Shown piece after piece: positions 1-7,479 of a stretch of 64,000 nt of DNA. The first letter of the stretch is position 1. Each line of letters begins with the position of its first letter. The position numbers and the translations under genes are program-made. The notes under the pieces are model-generated. The model ran no database searches, was not told the DNA's origin, and worked only from the letters and a program-made list of their open reading frames with translations. The DNA lies in assembly GCF_001027545.1 (NCBI RefSeq), contig NZ_CP009498.1, forward strand, positions 1,240,001 to 1,304,000. Direction: 5' to 3'. Origin of the DNA: Endomicrobium proavitum. Lineage in GTDB: Bacteria > Elusimicrobiota > Endomicrobiia > Endomicrobiales > Endomicrobiaceae.

Positions 1-1232
1 CTAAATGTCGCCGTTGACGTATTATACAATGCGCCGCCATAACTGCTTGTGGAATAGTTATTTATAAATTGCGTATTTTTTATGTCTAAAAACGATCCGT
101 ATAAATTCACAATTGCTCCGCCGGAAAGTCCTGAATAGTTGCCTTCAAAAATATAATTTTCAATAAAAACCATTCCGTAAGTTGTGCTTTGCCAACCCGC
201 TGTAGTATTGCGTTGATAAGTATTGTATATAACTCCGGCGGAACCGTTGAAAGCGTAATTATTTATGAAACTTCCGCCTTTTAAGGTTACCTTGCCGCCA
301 CTATTATGAATTACCCCTGAATTTACCAAAGCATTATTACCGTCAAATAAAGCCCCTTCATCAACAACTAAATTTCCATTAACTAAATACGCTACTGCGC
401 CGTTTGCGGAGGCAGCATTTCCACCCGTTGCAAAAGCTTTGTTATTTTCAAAAATTGCGCCCTTGCCAATACTTATTAATGACAACGCGTCCGGTACAGA
501 CCCGCTACCAGTATTAGCAGAACCTATTCTCATCACACCGCCTTGCACAGCAAGGTTTGAAGTAAATCTGGCATCATTGCCTATAAAAATATATGCCCCG
601 CTACTGGCTATAGAGCTTGGACTTCCCCCATTTACACTCGCTGAAAAAGCGCCGCCAATAAAACCGGAATTATACTCAAAAGTAGCATTATTGCCTATTA
701 CAATCTCGCTTTTAGAATTAACAGACGTAAAAGCGCCAACACCGGTAGCAGAAGTATTAGAACTAAAAAGAACTCTCTCGCCAACAGTTAACACAGCGCC
801 GCTATAATGCCTAATAAAACCATCAACAGAGCTTCCATGATTATCTATAAAAGAAACATCATCGCCAATGCTATCATAATCATACTGTCCGGTTTGACCG
901 CTAATAATGGTTCCGTTGGGTATGGTTTGGGCATTGGTTTTTGGCGCTGCCAAAAACAAGGAAAAAGTAGCAAGGAGTAAGGAGAAAGTAACGGCTTTCT
1001 TATTTCCGCTATGCTTCAACGCGGCAAGCTTCCCCGCAATGACGGCAAACAATAACAGCATATCCTGAAGGGCAATTGCCCTCAGGATGACAGAGCTTTT
1101 TGATGATAGACTTTTTTTGTCATTCCGATGAAAATCGGAATCCATTTTTTTATTTAACATGGATACCGTGTCAAGCACGGTATGACAGACGCATACAAAA
1201 AATGCAATAACAGCGCTCAAAAGTTTTTTCAT
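1..1232 (-). CDS. Pmp-like surface adhesin / autotransporter-type protein, 5' part only
   Basis: The minus-strand frame is open from the ATG at 1230-1232 to the left window edge; I checked every codon and found no stop, so the C-terminus is missing. Upstream is a GAGG Shine-Dalgarno followed by seven A's. From about residue 100 the protein consists of imperfect repeats carrying FxxN and GGA[ILV] motifs (FEGNYSGLSGGAIVN, FINNYSTSSYGGALYN). Such motifs mark chlamydial polymorphic membrane proteins and related beta-helical passenger domains, so I infer an exported surface beta-helix. The N-terminus is odd. A first hydrophobic stretch (LLSAVIAFFVCVC) is followed by residues encoded by palindromic DNA repeats, and only then by a second signal-like segment (FSLLLATFSLFLAAPKTNA). 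Repeat DNA seems to have entered the signal region without breaking the frame. A beta-barrel or other anchor cannot be seen. Expression may be phase variable (see the TTGTG tract). Confidence 0.75.
   Translation of the reverse strand, partial: MKKLLSAVIAFFVCVCHTVLDTVSMLNKKMDSDFHRNDKKSLSSKSSVILRAIALQDMLLLFAVIAGKLAALKHSGNKKAVTFSLLLATFSLFLAAPKTNAQTIPNGTIISGQTGQYDYDSIGDDVSFIDNHGSSVDGFIRHYSGAVLTVGERVLFSSNTSATGVGAFTSVNSKSEIVIGNNATFEYNSGFIGGAFSASVNGGSPSSIASSGAYIFIGNDARFTSNLAVQGGVMRIGSANTGSGSVPDALSLISIGKGAIFENNKAFATGGNAASANGAVAYLVNGNLVVDEGALFDGNNALVNSGVIHNSGGKVTLKGGSFINNYAFNGSAGVIYNTYQRNTTAGWQSTTYGMVFIENYIFEGNYSGLSGGAIVNLYGSFLDIKNTQFINNYSTSSYGGALYNTSTATF
970..1190. repeat. Cluster of palindromic and heptamer repeats inside the adhesin signal region
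   Basis: Three different small palindromes lie side by side inside the reading frame. One at about 1064-1092 has AGGGCAATTGCCCT followed by CAGGATGACAG. One at about 1118-1145 has CATTCCGAtgaaaaTCGGAATC. One at about 1158-1188 has GATACCGTGtcaagCACGGTATGACA. A heptamer-type stretch (AAGGAGTAAGGAGAAAG) sits at 973-988. Copies or relatives occur between genes elsewhere, for example CATTCCGGcaaaaGCCGGAATC at 27972-27994. The pattern resembles Rickettsia palindromic elements, which also insert in frame. Confidence 0.6.
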
Positions 1233-1333
1233 TTTTTTCCTCTTTCAAATTGTATTTTTATTTCTTGTTTTATAAATGAAAAAGCCGGATACATTAAAAA
1301 TGCAATCAGCTTTTTAGTGTTGTATAAGAAGAG

Positions 1334-1363
1334 ATTATAGCAGTATTTAAGGGAGTACTGTTG
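1334..1363 (-). promoter_or_regulatory. Adhesin promoter with extended -10, touching the TTGTG tract
   Basis: On the minus strand TGC plus TATAAT (1339-1334) is a perfect extended -10. The -35 position at 17-18 bp spacing (about 1357-1363) falls on the edge of the pentanucleotide tract and has no good TTGACA match. That suggests an activator-dependent or upstream-element-dependent promoter. The start codon is about 100 bp downstream. Confidence 0.55.
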
Positions 1364-1395
1364 TGTTGTGTTGTGTTGTGTTGTGTTGTGTTGTG
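1361..1395. repeat. Pentanucleotide microsatellite (TTGTG)x7 upstream of the adhesin
   Basis: Seven perfect tandem TTGTG units (CACAA on the adhesin strand) lie immediately upstream of the -35/-10 region. Tandem tracts in this position cause promoter phase variation in other bacteria by slipped-strand mispairing (for example Neisseria nadA and Moraxella uspA). One unit is half a helical turn, so gain or loss of one copy would rotate any upstream bound protein to the other face of the DNA. Confidence 0.9.
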
Positions 1396-1439
1396 TAAAT
1401 TTTTGATGTCATTTTATTAACTCTCTATTAAGAACACTA

Positions 1440-1457
1440 TTATACAATATTGTATAA
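1440..1457. promoter_or_regulatory. Perfect 18-bp palindrome, candidate operator
   Basis: TTATACAATATTGTATAA is identical to its own reverse complement. It lies upstream of the adhesin promoter on the far side of the TTGTG tract. Its size and perfection suit a dimeric regulator. No regulator gene is adjacent, so the role is inferred. Confidence 0.4.
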
Positions 1458-1563
1458 AAATTACAACAAGGAGGGTAGGAAGATAGGTTAATAAGAAACG
1501 TCTTTTTAGCTTTTATTTATATTCTTACCATATATTTTTTAATAATTATATTTGGTGAACTAC

Positions 1564-1790
1564 ATACCCCTCACCTTGCCCAAGTAGTCGCAGTTTTGTA
1601 ATGCAACTGGCTACTTCCGGGGCGCTCACATCTCGCGCCCGTTGCAGACTCGTGCTCCTTATTCGTCGCACTGCAACCCCGCAAGGGGCGAGGGAAAAAA
1701 GACAGTTCATAATATTTTGTTCCTTACTCCTTACTCCTTGCTCCTTACTCCTTGCCCCTTCTTACTTATTTACCTTTTACCTATTACTTA
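1564..1790. repeat. Intergenic mosaic repeat (CCCC-hairpin plus CTCCTTA/G heptamers)
   Basis: The 300-bp gap before phoU contains CCCCGCAAGGGGCGAGG and then AAAAGACAGTTCATAATATT, followed by tandem CTCCTTA/CTCCTTG heptamers at 1722-1760. Both parts recur in the same order at about 38848-38965. The region also holds TTTACCTTTTACC and TTATTA-rich filler that recurs near 28005 and 42550. The open frames across it follow the repeats and are not considered genes. Confidence 0.75.
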
Positions 1791-2456
1791 TTATTTGTTA
1801 TTTGCTTCCCGCCTTTTATGTCTGTATATCTTTCCGGATTCCATATAAATTACGTCTTCGCATATGTTTGTTGCAAGGTCGGCAATGCGTTCCAAATTAT
1901 TTACGGCGTTTAAAATTTCAAAGATACACTGCAAAACCCACTCTTGCGACGTTATGTGTTTTTCCAAATCTTTTTTTATTTCTTTTTTATAGTTGTCAAC
2001 TTTATTGTCCATGGACAAAACAAGCTTTGCAATATTTGTATCGTGATTTACTAAAGCCAAGGAAGCTTCCGTAAGCATGAAAATAACAAGCTCTTTCATT
2101 TTAGGCAAATCCACAAACTCTTTTATCTGCGGGTAAGAGTTTAAAATAAGCCCGCTTTGCGCGATATTTACGCAATGATCTCCGATTCTCTCCAAATTTG
2201 AACTCATTTTTATTATAGCTATTATAACGCGTAAGTTTTTTGCCATAGGCTGAAACTTTGCTATGGCGTTAATGCACTCGCTGTCTAAATTCAAATCCGT
2301 TTCGTCGGAAATTTTTTCTTCAACGTCAATAACTTTTTTTAATAAAGCGTTATTTCTGTCAACCAGCCCGGTTGAAGCGTCGGCAAGCATTTTTTGCGTG
2401 TGATTACTGTAGTGCACAATGTTTTTTTTAAGTTCCAAAATAGCTTCGTTTATCAT
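1791..2456 (-). CDS. phoU: Phosphate transport regulator PhoU
   Basis: A 221-residue all-helical protein of normal PhoU length, with the two tandem three-helix PhoU domains (about 10-100 and 115-205). Each has the conserved metal/PhoR-contact pattern: SSNLERIGDHCVNIAQ in the first and VNNLERIADLATNICEDVIY in the second. PhoU acts in the cytoplasm, linking the Pst transporter to PhoR so that the kinase is held off when phosphate is plentiful. It is last in the pst cluster, 23 bp after pstB, as in many bacteria. An AAGGGAA Shine-Dalgarno supports the start. Confidence 0.95.
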   Translation of the reverse strand: MINEAILELKKNIVHYSNHTQKMLADASTGLVDRNNALLKKVIDVEEKISDETDLNLDSECINAIAKFQPMAKNLRVIIAIIKMSSNLERIGDHCVNIAQSGLILNSYPQIKEFVDLPKMKELVIFMLTEASLALVNHDTNIAKLVLSMDNKVDNYKKEIKKDLEKHITSQEWVLQCIFEILNAVNNLERIADLATNICEDVIYMESGKIYRHKRREANNK

Positions 2457-2479
2457 AGTTTTCCCTTTTTACCCGTTTA

Positions 2480-3244
2480 TCAGCCGAAACGTCCGCTTAA
2501 ATATGCTTCGGTTCTTTCATTTTGCGGAACGGTAAAAACACGGTCGGTAAGCCCGAACTCTATCAAATTTCCCAAATACATAAATGCCGTGTAATCTGAA
2601 ATTCTTGACGCCTGCTGCATATTGTGCGTAACAATAATTATAGTGTAGTTTTTCTTAAGTTCTAAAATAAGCTCTTCTATTTTTGACGTTGAAATAGGGT
2701 CAAGGCTTGCGCAGGGTTCGTCAAATAAAATAACTTCCGTTTCAACCGCCAAAGCTCTGGCTATGCACAAACGCTGCTGCTGCCCGCCGGAAAGCGCAAG
2801 AGCGCTGTCGTTAAGTCTGTGTTTAACGTCTTCCCAAAGAGCCGCTTTTTTTAAAGATTCTTCCACTCTGAAACGAATGAAATCTTTATTTTTGTTGCCG
2901 TTAATTTCAAGCCCGTAAGCTATATTTTGAAAAATTGTTTTTGGAAAAGGATTTGGTTTTTGAAAAACCATGCCTACTTTGCACCTTAACTTAACCACGT
3001 CCACCGAAGGCAATAAAATATTTTCATCTCCCAAAAGAATTGTTCCTTCGGCTTTTGTATTAGGCACCAAATCGCACATTCTGTTAAAAATTCTTATAAG
3101 CGTAGATTTTCCACACCCCGACGGGCCTATAAGCGCGGTAACTTTTTTCTCCGCTATATCTATATTAATATCTTTAAGCGCGTGGGTTTTGCCGTAATAA
3201 AAATTCAAATCGTTTACTTTTATTTTCCGGTTTTCAATGGTCAT
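2480..3244 (-). CDS. pstB: Phosphate ABC transporter ATP-binding protein PstB
   Basis: A 254-residue ABC ATPase of standard PstB length. Visible motifs are Walker [10 protein letters not shown] (about 41-49), Q-loop in [10 protein letters not shown] (about 93-102), signature [15 protein letters not shown] (about 151-165), Walker [14 protein letters not shown] (about 171-183) and the switch histidine in VTHNMQQA. The PNPFPK segment and the NRMCDLVPN loop are typical of PstB rather than other importers. It powers high-affinity phosphate import with PstA and PstC. Its start overlaps the end of pstA by 11 bp and has AGGAG in front, so the two are translationally coupled. Confidence 0.97.
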   Translation of the reverse strand: MTIENRKIKVNDLNFYYGKTHALKDINIDIAEKKVTALIGPSGCGKSTLIRIFNRMCDLVPNTKAEGTILLGDENILLPSVDVVKLRCKVGMVFQKPNPFPKTIFQNIAYGLEINGNKNKDFIRFRVEESLKKAALWEDVKHRLNDSALALSGGQQQRLCIARALAVETEVILFDEPCASLDPISTSKIEELILELKKNYTIIIVTHNMQQASRISDYTAFMYLGNLIEFGLTDRVFTVPQNERTEAYLSGRFG

Positions 3245-4085
3245 AAGAACTCCTATACTTATTTCTGATTATAATCGCAAGAGACGACAGCAATATAACA
3301 ATTACCACAAGAAGAAGCGCGCACCCGTAAGCTATAGCCGTTTGCTTTTCAGGGTTAACTCCTTCCGTCATCAACGCGTATATATGATACGGCAGCGCCA
3401 TCACTTCAGACATTATGCCGTCGGGATATCCTCTTTTAAAAAAAGTTGCGGCCGTAAAAAGAATAGGGGCTGTTTCGCCGGCAGCCCTGCCTATGGCAAG
3501 AATTACTCCCGTAAGAATTCCGGGAAGCGCCGCGGGCAGCACAACTTTTCTTATTGTTTGCCACTGCGTTGCGCCCACAGCCAAAGACGCTTCTCTAAAC
3601 GACGAAGGAACCGCCGTAAGCGCTTCCTGCGACGCGGAGATAATTCCGGGTAACACTAAAATTCCTAAAGTTAAACTGCCCGATAAAATTGAAATGCCGA
3701 AACCGAAAAATTTTACAAATACGGCAAGTCCGAAAAGTCCGAAAATTACCGACGGAACGCCGGCAAGATTGTTTATGCCCATTCTTATAATGTTGACAAT
3801 AAAACCTTTGGGGCTGTATTCGTTAAGATATACGGCGCAGGCAACGCCTAAAGGCAAAGCAAATAAAATTGCTCCGAAAACAAGATAAAAAGTGCCCGCT
3901 ATCGCCGGAGCTACTCCGCCGCCGGTCATGGCGTTGCGCGGGATATCGGTAATAAAACTCCAGCTTAATACGCCGTATCCGTTTCTGAAAATAAAATAAA
4001 TTACGCTAAAAAGAAATAAAACGGTTATAAGCGTGCAAAGCGTTATAATAAAAAATGCAAAGTTTTGGGTAAGTTTATTTTTCAT
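3234..4085 (-). CDS. pstA: Phosphate ABC transporter permease PstA
   Basis: A 283-residue inner-membrane protein with six predicted membrane segments. The permease EAA-type loop reads [23 protein letters not shown] (about 155-177, conserved part [14 protein letters not shown]). It also carries the PstA hallmark [18 protein letters not shown]. With PstC it forms the phosphate channel. Its ATG overlaps the pstC stop by 4 bp (ATGA), and its 3' end overlaps pstB by 11 bp, so pstCAB is one tightly coupled unit. Confidence 0.95.
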   Translation of the reverse strand: MKNKLTQNFAFFIITLCTLITVLFLFSVIYFIFRNGYGVLSWSFITDIPRNAMTGGGVAPAIAGTFYLVFGAILFALPLGVACAVYLNEYSPKGFIVNIIRMGINNLAGVPSVIFGLFGLAVFVKFFGFGISILSGSLTLGILVLPGIISASQEALTAVPSSFREASLAVGATQWQTIRKVVLPAALPGILTGVILAIGRAAGETAPILFTAATFFKRGYPDGIMSEVMALPYHIYALMTEGVNPEKQTAIAYGCALLLVVIVILLSSLAIIIRNKYRSSYDH

Positions 4086-4966
4086 CTGCCGTGTCCAAGT
4101 TTAAGTCTGTATTTTTTGCTGATTTTCTCGGCTATATAATTTAATATAAGCGTTATAAAAAATAATATAAGTCCTATTTCAAACAGCGCGCTAAAATGCA
4201 AACTGCCGTATGCAGCTTCGCCCATTTCGGCGGCTATTGTTGAAGTCATCGGGCGCGCCGGAGAAAACAGCGACGTAGGAATAGCCGTAGCGCCGCCGGC
4301 AATCATTAAAACTATCATGGTTTCGCCCATAATTCTGCTTATTGCCAAAATAACGGACGTGCTTATGCCGCTTGCCGCCGCGGGAACAATTACTTTAATA
4401 AGCGTTTGCCATCTGTTGCCGCCTAAAGCGTAAGAGGCTTCTCTAAAACTTTTGGGCACAAAACTCAACGCGTCTTCGGCAATGCTTGTTATTACCGGTA
4501 TTGTCATAACGCCTAAAATTATTGCAGCGGTTAAAACGCACAAACCGCTTGGCAGGCGCAACGCGCTGCGCATAAACGGCGCCAAAACCGCCAAACCGAA
4601 AAAACCGAAAACTATTGACGGAATGCCCGACAAAATTTCAATTACCGGTTTTAGTATTTTACGTTGCTTGCTGCCGGCAAGCTCGTATAAATACAGCGCG
4701 GTTCCAAGACCGAGCGGAACACATATCAAGCCGGCAACAAGACTGACAAAAACAGAACTTATAATAAGAGACAATATTCCGTATTCCGCCGGATCGTAAT
4801 AAGGCGCCCAATCGCTGCTAAACAAAAAAGTCAGCTGGTTAATATCCGTAAGAGATAGGCAGCTGCCCTTAAAAAGACTGACGACTATCGCCAACAAAAA
4901 CAGCAGCGACGAAAACCCTATAACGCAAAATATTGCTTTAATAAATTTTTCTTTAAAACTGTTCAT
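4082..4966 (-). CDS. pstC: Phosphate ABC transporter permease PstC
   Basis: About 294 residues starting at MNSFKEKFIK. I chose this ATG because AGAGAGAT precedes it by a few bases. A longer in-frame start at 5032 would add a very basic, non-conserved 22-residue leader (MHRQIRCKRS...). Six membrane segments are visible, with the PstC motif LSGIPSIVFGFFGLAVL and the ATPase-contact loop FVPKSFREASYALGGNRWQT. It pairs with PstA in the phosphate importer. Separation from pstS by about 300 bp of repeat DNA is unusual within a pst operon. Confidence 0.94.
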   Translation of the reverse strand: MNSFKEKFIKAIFCVIGFSSLLFLLAIVVSLFKGSCLSLTDINQLTFLFSSDWAPYYDPAEYGILSLIISSVFVSLVAGLICVPLGLGTALYLYELAGSKQRKILKPVIEILSGIPSIVFGFFGLAVLAPFMRSALRLPSGLCVLTAAIILGVMTIPVITSIAEDALSFVPKSFREASYALGGNRWQTLIKVIVPAAASGISTSVILAISRIMGETMIVLMIAGGATAIPTSLFSPARPMTSTIAAEMGEAAYGSLHFSALFEIGLILFFITLILNYIAEKISKKYRLKLGHGR

Positions 4967-5265
4967 TATCTCTCTTTTACTCTGGTTTACTTTACGACTT
5001 ACGCTTCTTTTGCAGCGTATTTGCCGATGCAAAAAGTTCAGAATACTTTATTTTAATTACGATTTACTAATGACAAATTATGAATCAACATGCAACAACA
5101 AATACCCCGTCAGGCTTCGCCTGCCTCCCCTTTTGCAAAAGGGGAATTAACGACTCGTGCTCCTTACTCCTTTCTACTTTCTACTTTATAACAACTTGCT
5201 CCTTACTCCTTCCTACTTTCTACTTTAACAACTTGCCGTTTCTTATCCTCCTACCATCTTCTTCT
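4967..5265. repeat. Repeat-filled gap between pstS and pstC
   Basis: About 300 bp without a gene. It holds a CCCCTTTTGCAAAAGGGG palindrome preceded by ACCCCGTCAGGCTTCGCCTG (5102-5142), then ACTCGTGCTCCTTACTCCTT and repeated CTTTCTACTTT blocks (5150-5275). The same modules recur at 38515-39060 and 42503-42711. Transcription from pstS must cross it to reach pstC, and the palindrome may attenuate it. Confidence 0.7.
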
Positions 5266-6084
5266 CTACTTTAACGGAACAAAGCCAAGTTCTGCCGCCG
5301 CTTTTTGTCCGTCTTTGCTTACCACGAAATCTATATACTGTTTTACCGCGCCTTTCGCAGGGCCGTTTGTGTACATAAACAAAGGTCTTGAATAAGCGTA
5401 CGTATTGTTTAAAACAGTTTCTACCGAAGGAACTACTCCGGCAACTGAAACGGTTTTTACTTTATCGCCGAGATATCCCAAGCCTACATAACCTATTGCG
5501 CCTTCTGTTGTAGCTATTATATTTGCAACGCCCTGATTTGAAGCCTGCATAAGAGCGTCTTTGCTTACTTTTGCGTTGCCCAGCGCAAGTTCGTTAAACG
5601 CTTCAAACGTTCCGCTGGCGCTGTCGCGCGATACTACTACTATTTTTACGTCCGCGCCGCCGAGCTCTTTCCAATTTTTTATTTTGCCGGTAAAGATATC
5701 TTTTACCTGCTGCTTGCTTAAAGCTTTTACCGAATTTTTGTTGTTTACTATTAAAGCTATTGCGTCCATGGCAACTACGTAAGCTTTAGGACGAATATTT
5801 TTTTGCGCGCCTTTAACAATTTCGCTTTCTTTTATTGAACGCGAAGCGTTAGCCGCATTGCAGCGTCCGGAAAGAAGAGAGTTAATGCCTACTCCCGATC
5901 CGCCGCCTCGGACGCTTATATCTATGGACGGATTGTTATCCATAAAAAGTTCTGCAGTTTTCTGCGCTAACGGAAGAACCGTGGTTGAACCTTCAAGAAT
6001 AACCGAATCTTTTGCAAAAACGCTTGCCGCGCACGCTGCGCTTAATACTAACGATAAAAACAATTTTGAAATTTTATGTTTCAT
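5266..6084 (-). CDS. pstS: Phosphate-binding periplasmic protein PstS
   Basis: About 272 residues, starting at MKHKISKLFLSLVLSAACAASVFA. This is a clear signal peptide ending in AxA, preceded by AAAGGAGAT; a longer start at 6114 adds only an unlikely basic leader. The mature protein shows the type-II phosphate-binding pattern: ILEGSTTVLPLAQ near the N-terminus, the SVRGGGSGVGI loop, and VSRDSASGTFEAFNEL around residue 150, whose Ser/Arg/Asp/Thr residues bind phosphate in the family. It delivers phosphate to PstCA. It follows the porin by 30 bp, so outer- and inner-membrane uptake steps appear co-transcribed. Confidence 0.95.
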   Translation of the reverse strand: MKHKISKLFLSLVLSAACAASVFAKDSVILEGSTTVLPLAQKTAELFMDNNPSIDISVRGGGSGVGINSLLSGRCNAANASRSIKESEIVKGAQKNIRPKAYVVAMDAIALIVNNKNSVKALSKQQVKDIFTGKIKNWKELGGADVKIVVVSRDSASGTFEAFNELALGNAKVSKDALMQASNQGVANIIATTEGAIGYVGLGYLGDKVKTVSVAGVVPSVETVLNNTYAYSRPLFMYTNGPAKGAVKQYIDFVVSKDGQKAAAELGFVPLK

Positions 6085-6114
6085 TTTATATCTCCTTTTA
6101 ATTTGCCGACACAT

Positions 6115-7392
6115 TTAGAATTTGTAATTCAATTCCGCCTGCGCAAGGCTTTGCTCTCTGTTTGCTCCGGTAATTCTGCGGTAGTTAAAATAATTTATTC
6201 CAAGCGACGTATTTTTTGTTAAACCGAAAGCGAAACTTGCTTCATAACCTTTTACGTCGGGCTGTCCTTCGTAAACGTCCGTGTTGCCAAGACCGAAAGG
6301 AATTGCGGTAGCTTTAATAAATCTGCTTGCTACGGAAAGCGTCCAATCGCCGAAATTTGCAACTTTATCGTCCCCTAAACCAAAGCCGTATAATCCGGCT
6401 TCGTTGGCGCCTTTATACACGCTGTCGTTTAAGTTTTTGGAATATTCGCAAAATAAAGAAAAACCGTATTTGCCTACAACTTCTTTAACTTTTATTTCTA
6501 TAGAAGGGTTAAGCAATTGGAAGTTTGTTTCGTTCGTATAAGTTGTAGAGCTTCCCAAATACTTTCCGGTTTCATTTGAAATGTTTGCAAACGCAGTTGC
6601 GGCGTTATTGCTTGGATAACCTATTCTGCCTCTTGTATTAAACTGCTGGTAACCTACGGCCGCTTTTACGCTTACGTTTCCGTTTTTATAAGTTACGCCG
6701 GGCTGCGCAATATAAACGTCCGGCATATCTGCGCCGAATCTTACGTCTCCGTTAAGAGTAAGCCATGCTATATTTCCGAAATAACCGAAACCTGAACCTA
6801 TGTTGCCTTCGGTATTAAACGACGCCCCGTCCGGATTTACGTCGCTTTTCCAGATAAGCTGTCTCAAGTTCCATGTTACCAAACCGGATTTAATTTTACC
6901 GACGTTTATTTGTCCGACTCCGTCTATGTTATATGACAAATAAGCGTGGTCAACAAAAATAGGGGCTTTGTTAAAAGCTCTAACGGTAAAGTTTGCGGAC
7001 GTAGGGTTTAAATCTTCCCCGTTAGCCGTGCTTCCCGTAGCAAGACCGAACGCGGCTTTCATGTTTTCTATAACTCTTGTTTCAACTGCGAAACGCAATC
7101 TTATTCTTTCTCTGTTTCTTGTGCCCGTTGCAGTCCAGTCCATTTGATGTCTAAGTCTTACGTCGCCGCTAAATTTCAGATTTTGCACCCATTGAGGAAC
7201 TCCCGCCTGACTGCCTGCCGCGGTTAAACTTTTTACGTCTTCGTTTGTTTCAGTTATAATCTGCCGACCTTCTCCCGCCGAGATAATGCCTTTTTCTACA
7301 AGCTTGTTTACAAGCCCGTCAATTTCAGACGCGTTAACAGCTTGGGTAAACGCTATAACGCACGCCGCCGCAAGTAAAAACACTTTCTTCAT
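6115..7392 (-). CDS. Outer-membrane porin, probably phosphate-induced
   Basis: About 425 residues starting at MKKVFLLAAACVIAFTQAVNA (signal peptide). GGGAGG precedes the ATG; the start at 7422 lacks this. After the signal comes a short helical segment, IDGLVNKLVEKGIISAGEGRQI. It resembles the N-terminus of the Porin_5-type putative porins, where it may anchor to peptidoglycan. The rest alternates aromatic and polar residues in about 16 beta-strand-like segments and ends in LNYKF, a typical C-terminal barrel signal ending in F. Its position between phoR and pstS suggests a phosphate-entry role like OprP/OprO, though I see no sequence proof of anion selectivity. Confidence 0.8.
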   Translation of the reverse strand: MKKVFLLAAACVIAFTQAVNASEIDGLVNKLVEKGIISAGEGRQIITETNEDVKSLTAAGSQAGVPQWVQNLKFSGDVRLRHQMDWTATGTRNRERIRLRFAVETRVIENMKAAFGLATGSTANGEDLNPTSANFTVRAFNKAPIFVDHAYLSYNIDGVGQINVGKIKSGLVTWNLRQLIWKSDVNPDGASFNTEGNIGSGFGYFGNIAWLTLNGDVRFGADMPDVYIAQPGVTYKNGNVSVKAAVGYQQFNTRGRIGYPSNNAATAFANISNETGKYLGSSTTYTNETNFQLLNPSIEIKVKEVVGKYGFSLFCEYSKNLNDSVYKGANEAGLYGFGLGDDKVANFGDWTLSVASRFIKATAIPFGLGNTDVYEGQPDVKGYEASFAFGLTKNTSLGINYFNYRRITGANREQSLAQAELNYKF

Positions 7393-7479
7393 TTTTTCCT
7401 CCCTTTGTTTTAACTTCGCCAAAAGTATAGAAAAAATGAATTAGGATAAATTGAGATAATTGTTTGTTTTTTGTGAGAT

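Noticed and set aside
439-807. Plus-strand frame opposite the adhesin
   Set aside because: The minus-strand frame is continuous with a signal peptide and Pmp motifs; this is its shadow.
1601-2074. Plus-strand 157-codon frame opposite phoU
   Set aside because: It is composed of intergenic heptamer repeats and the antisense of phoU.
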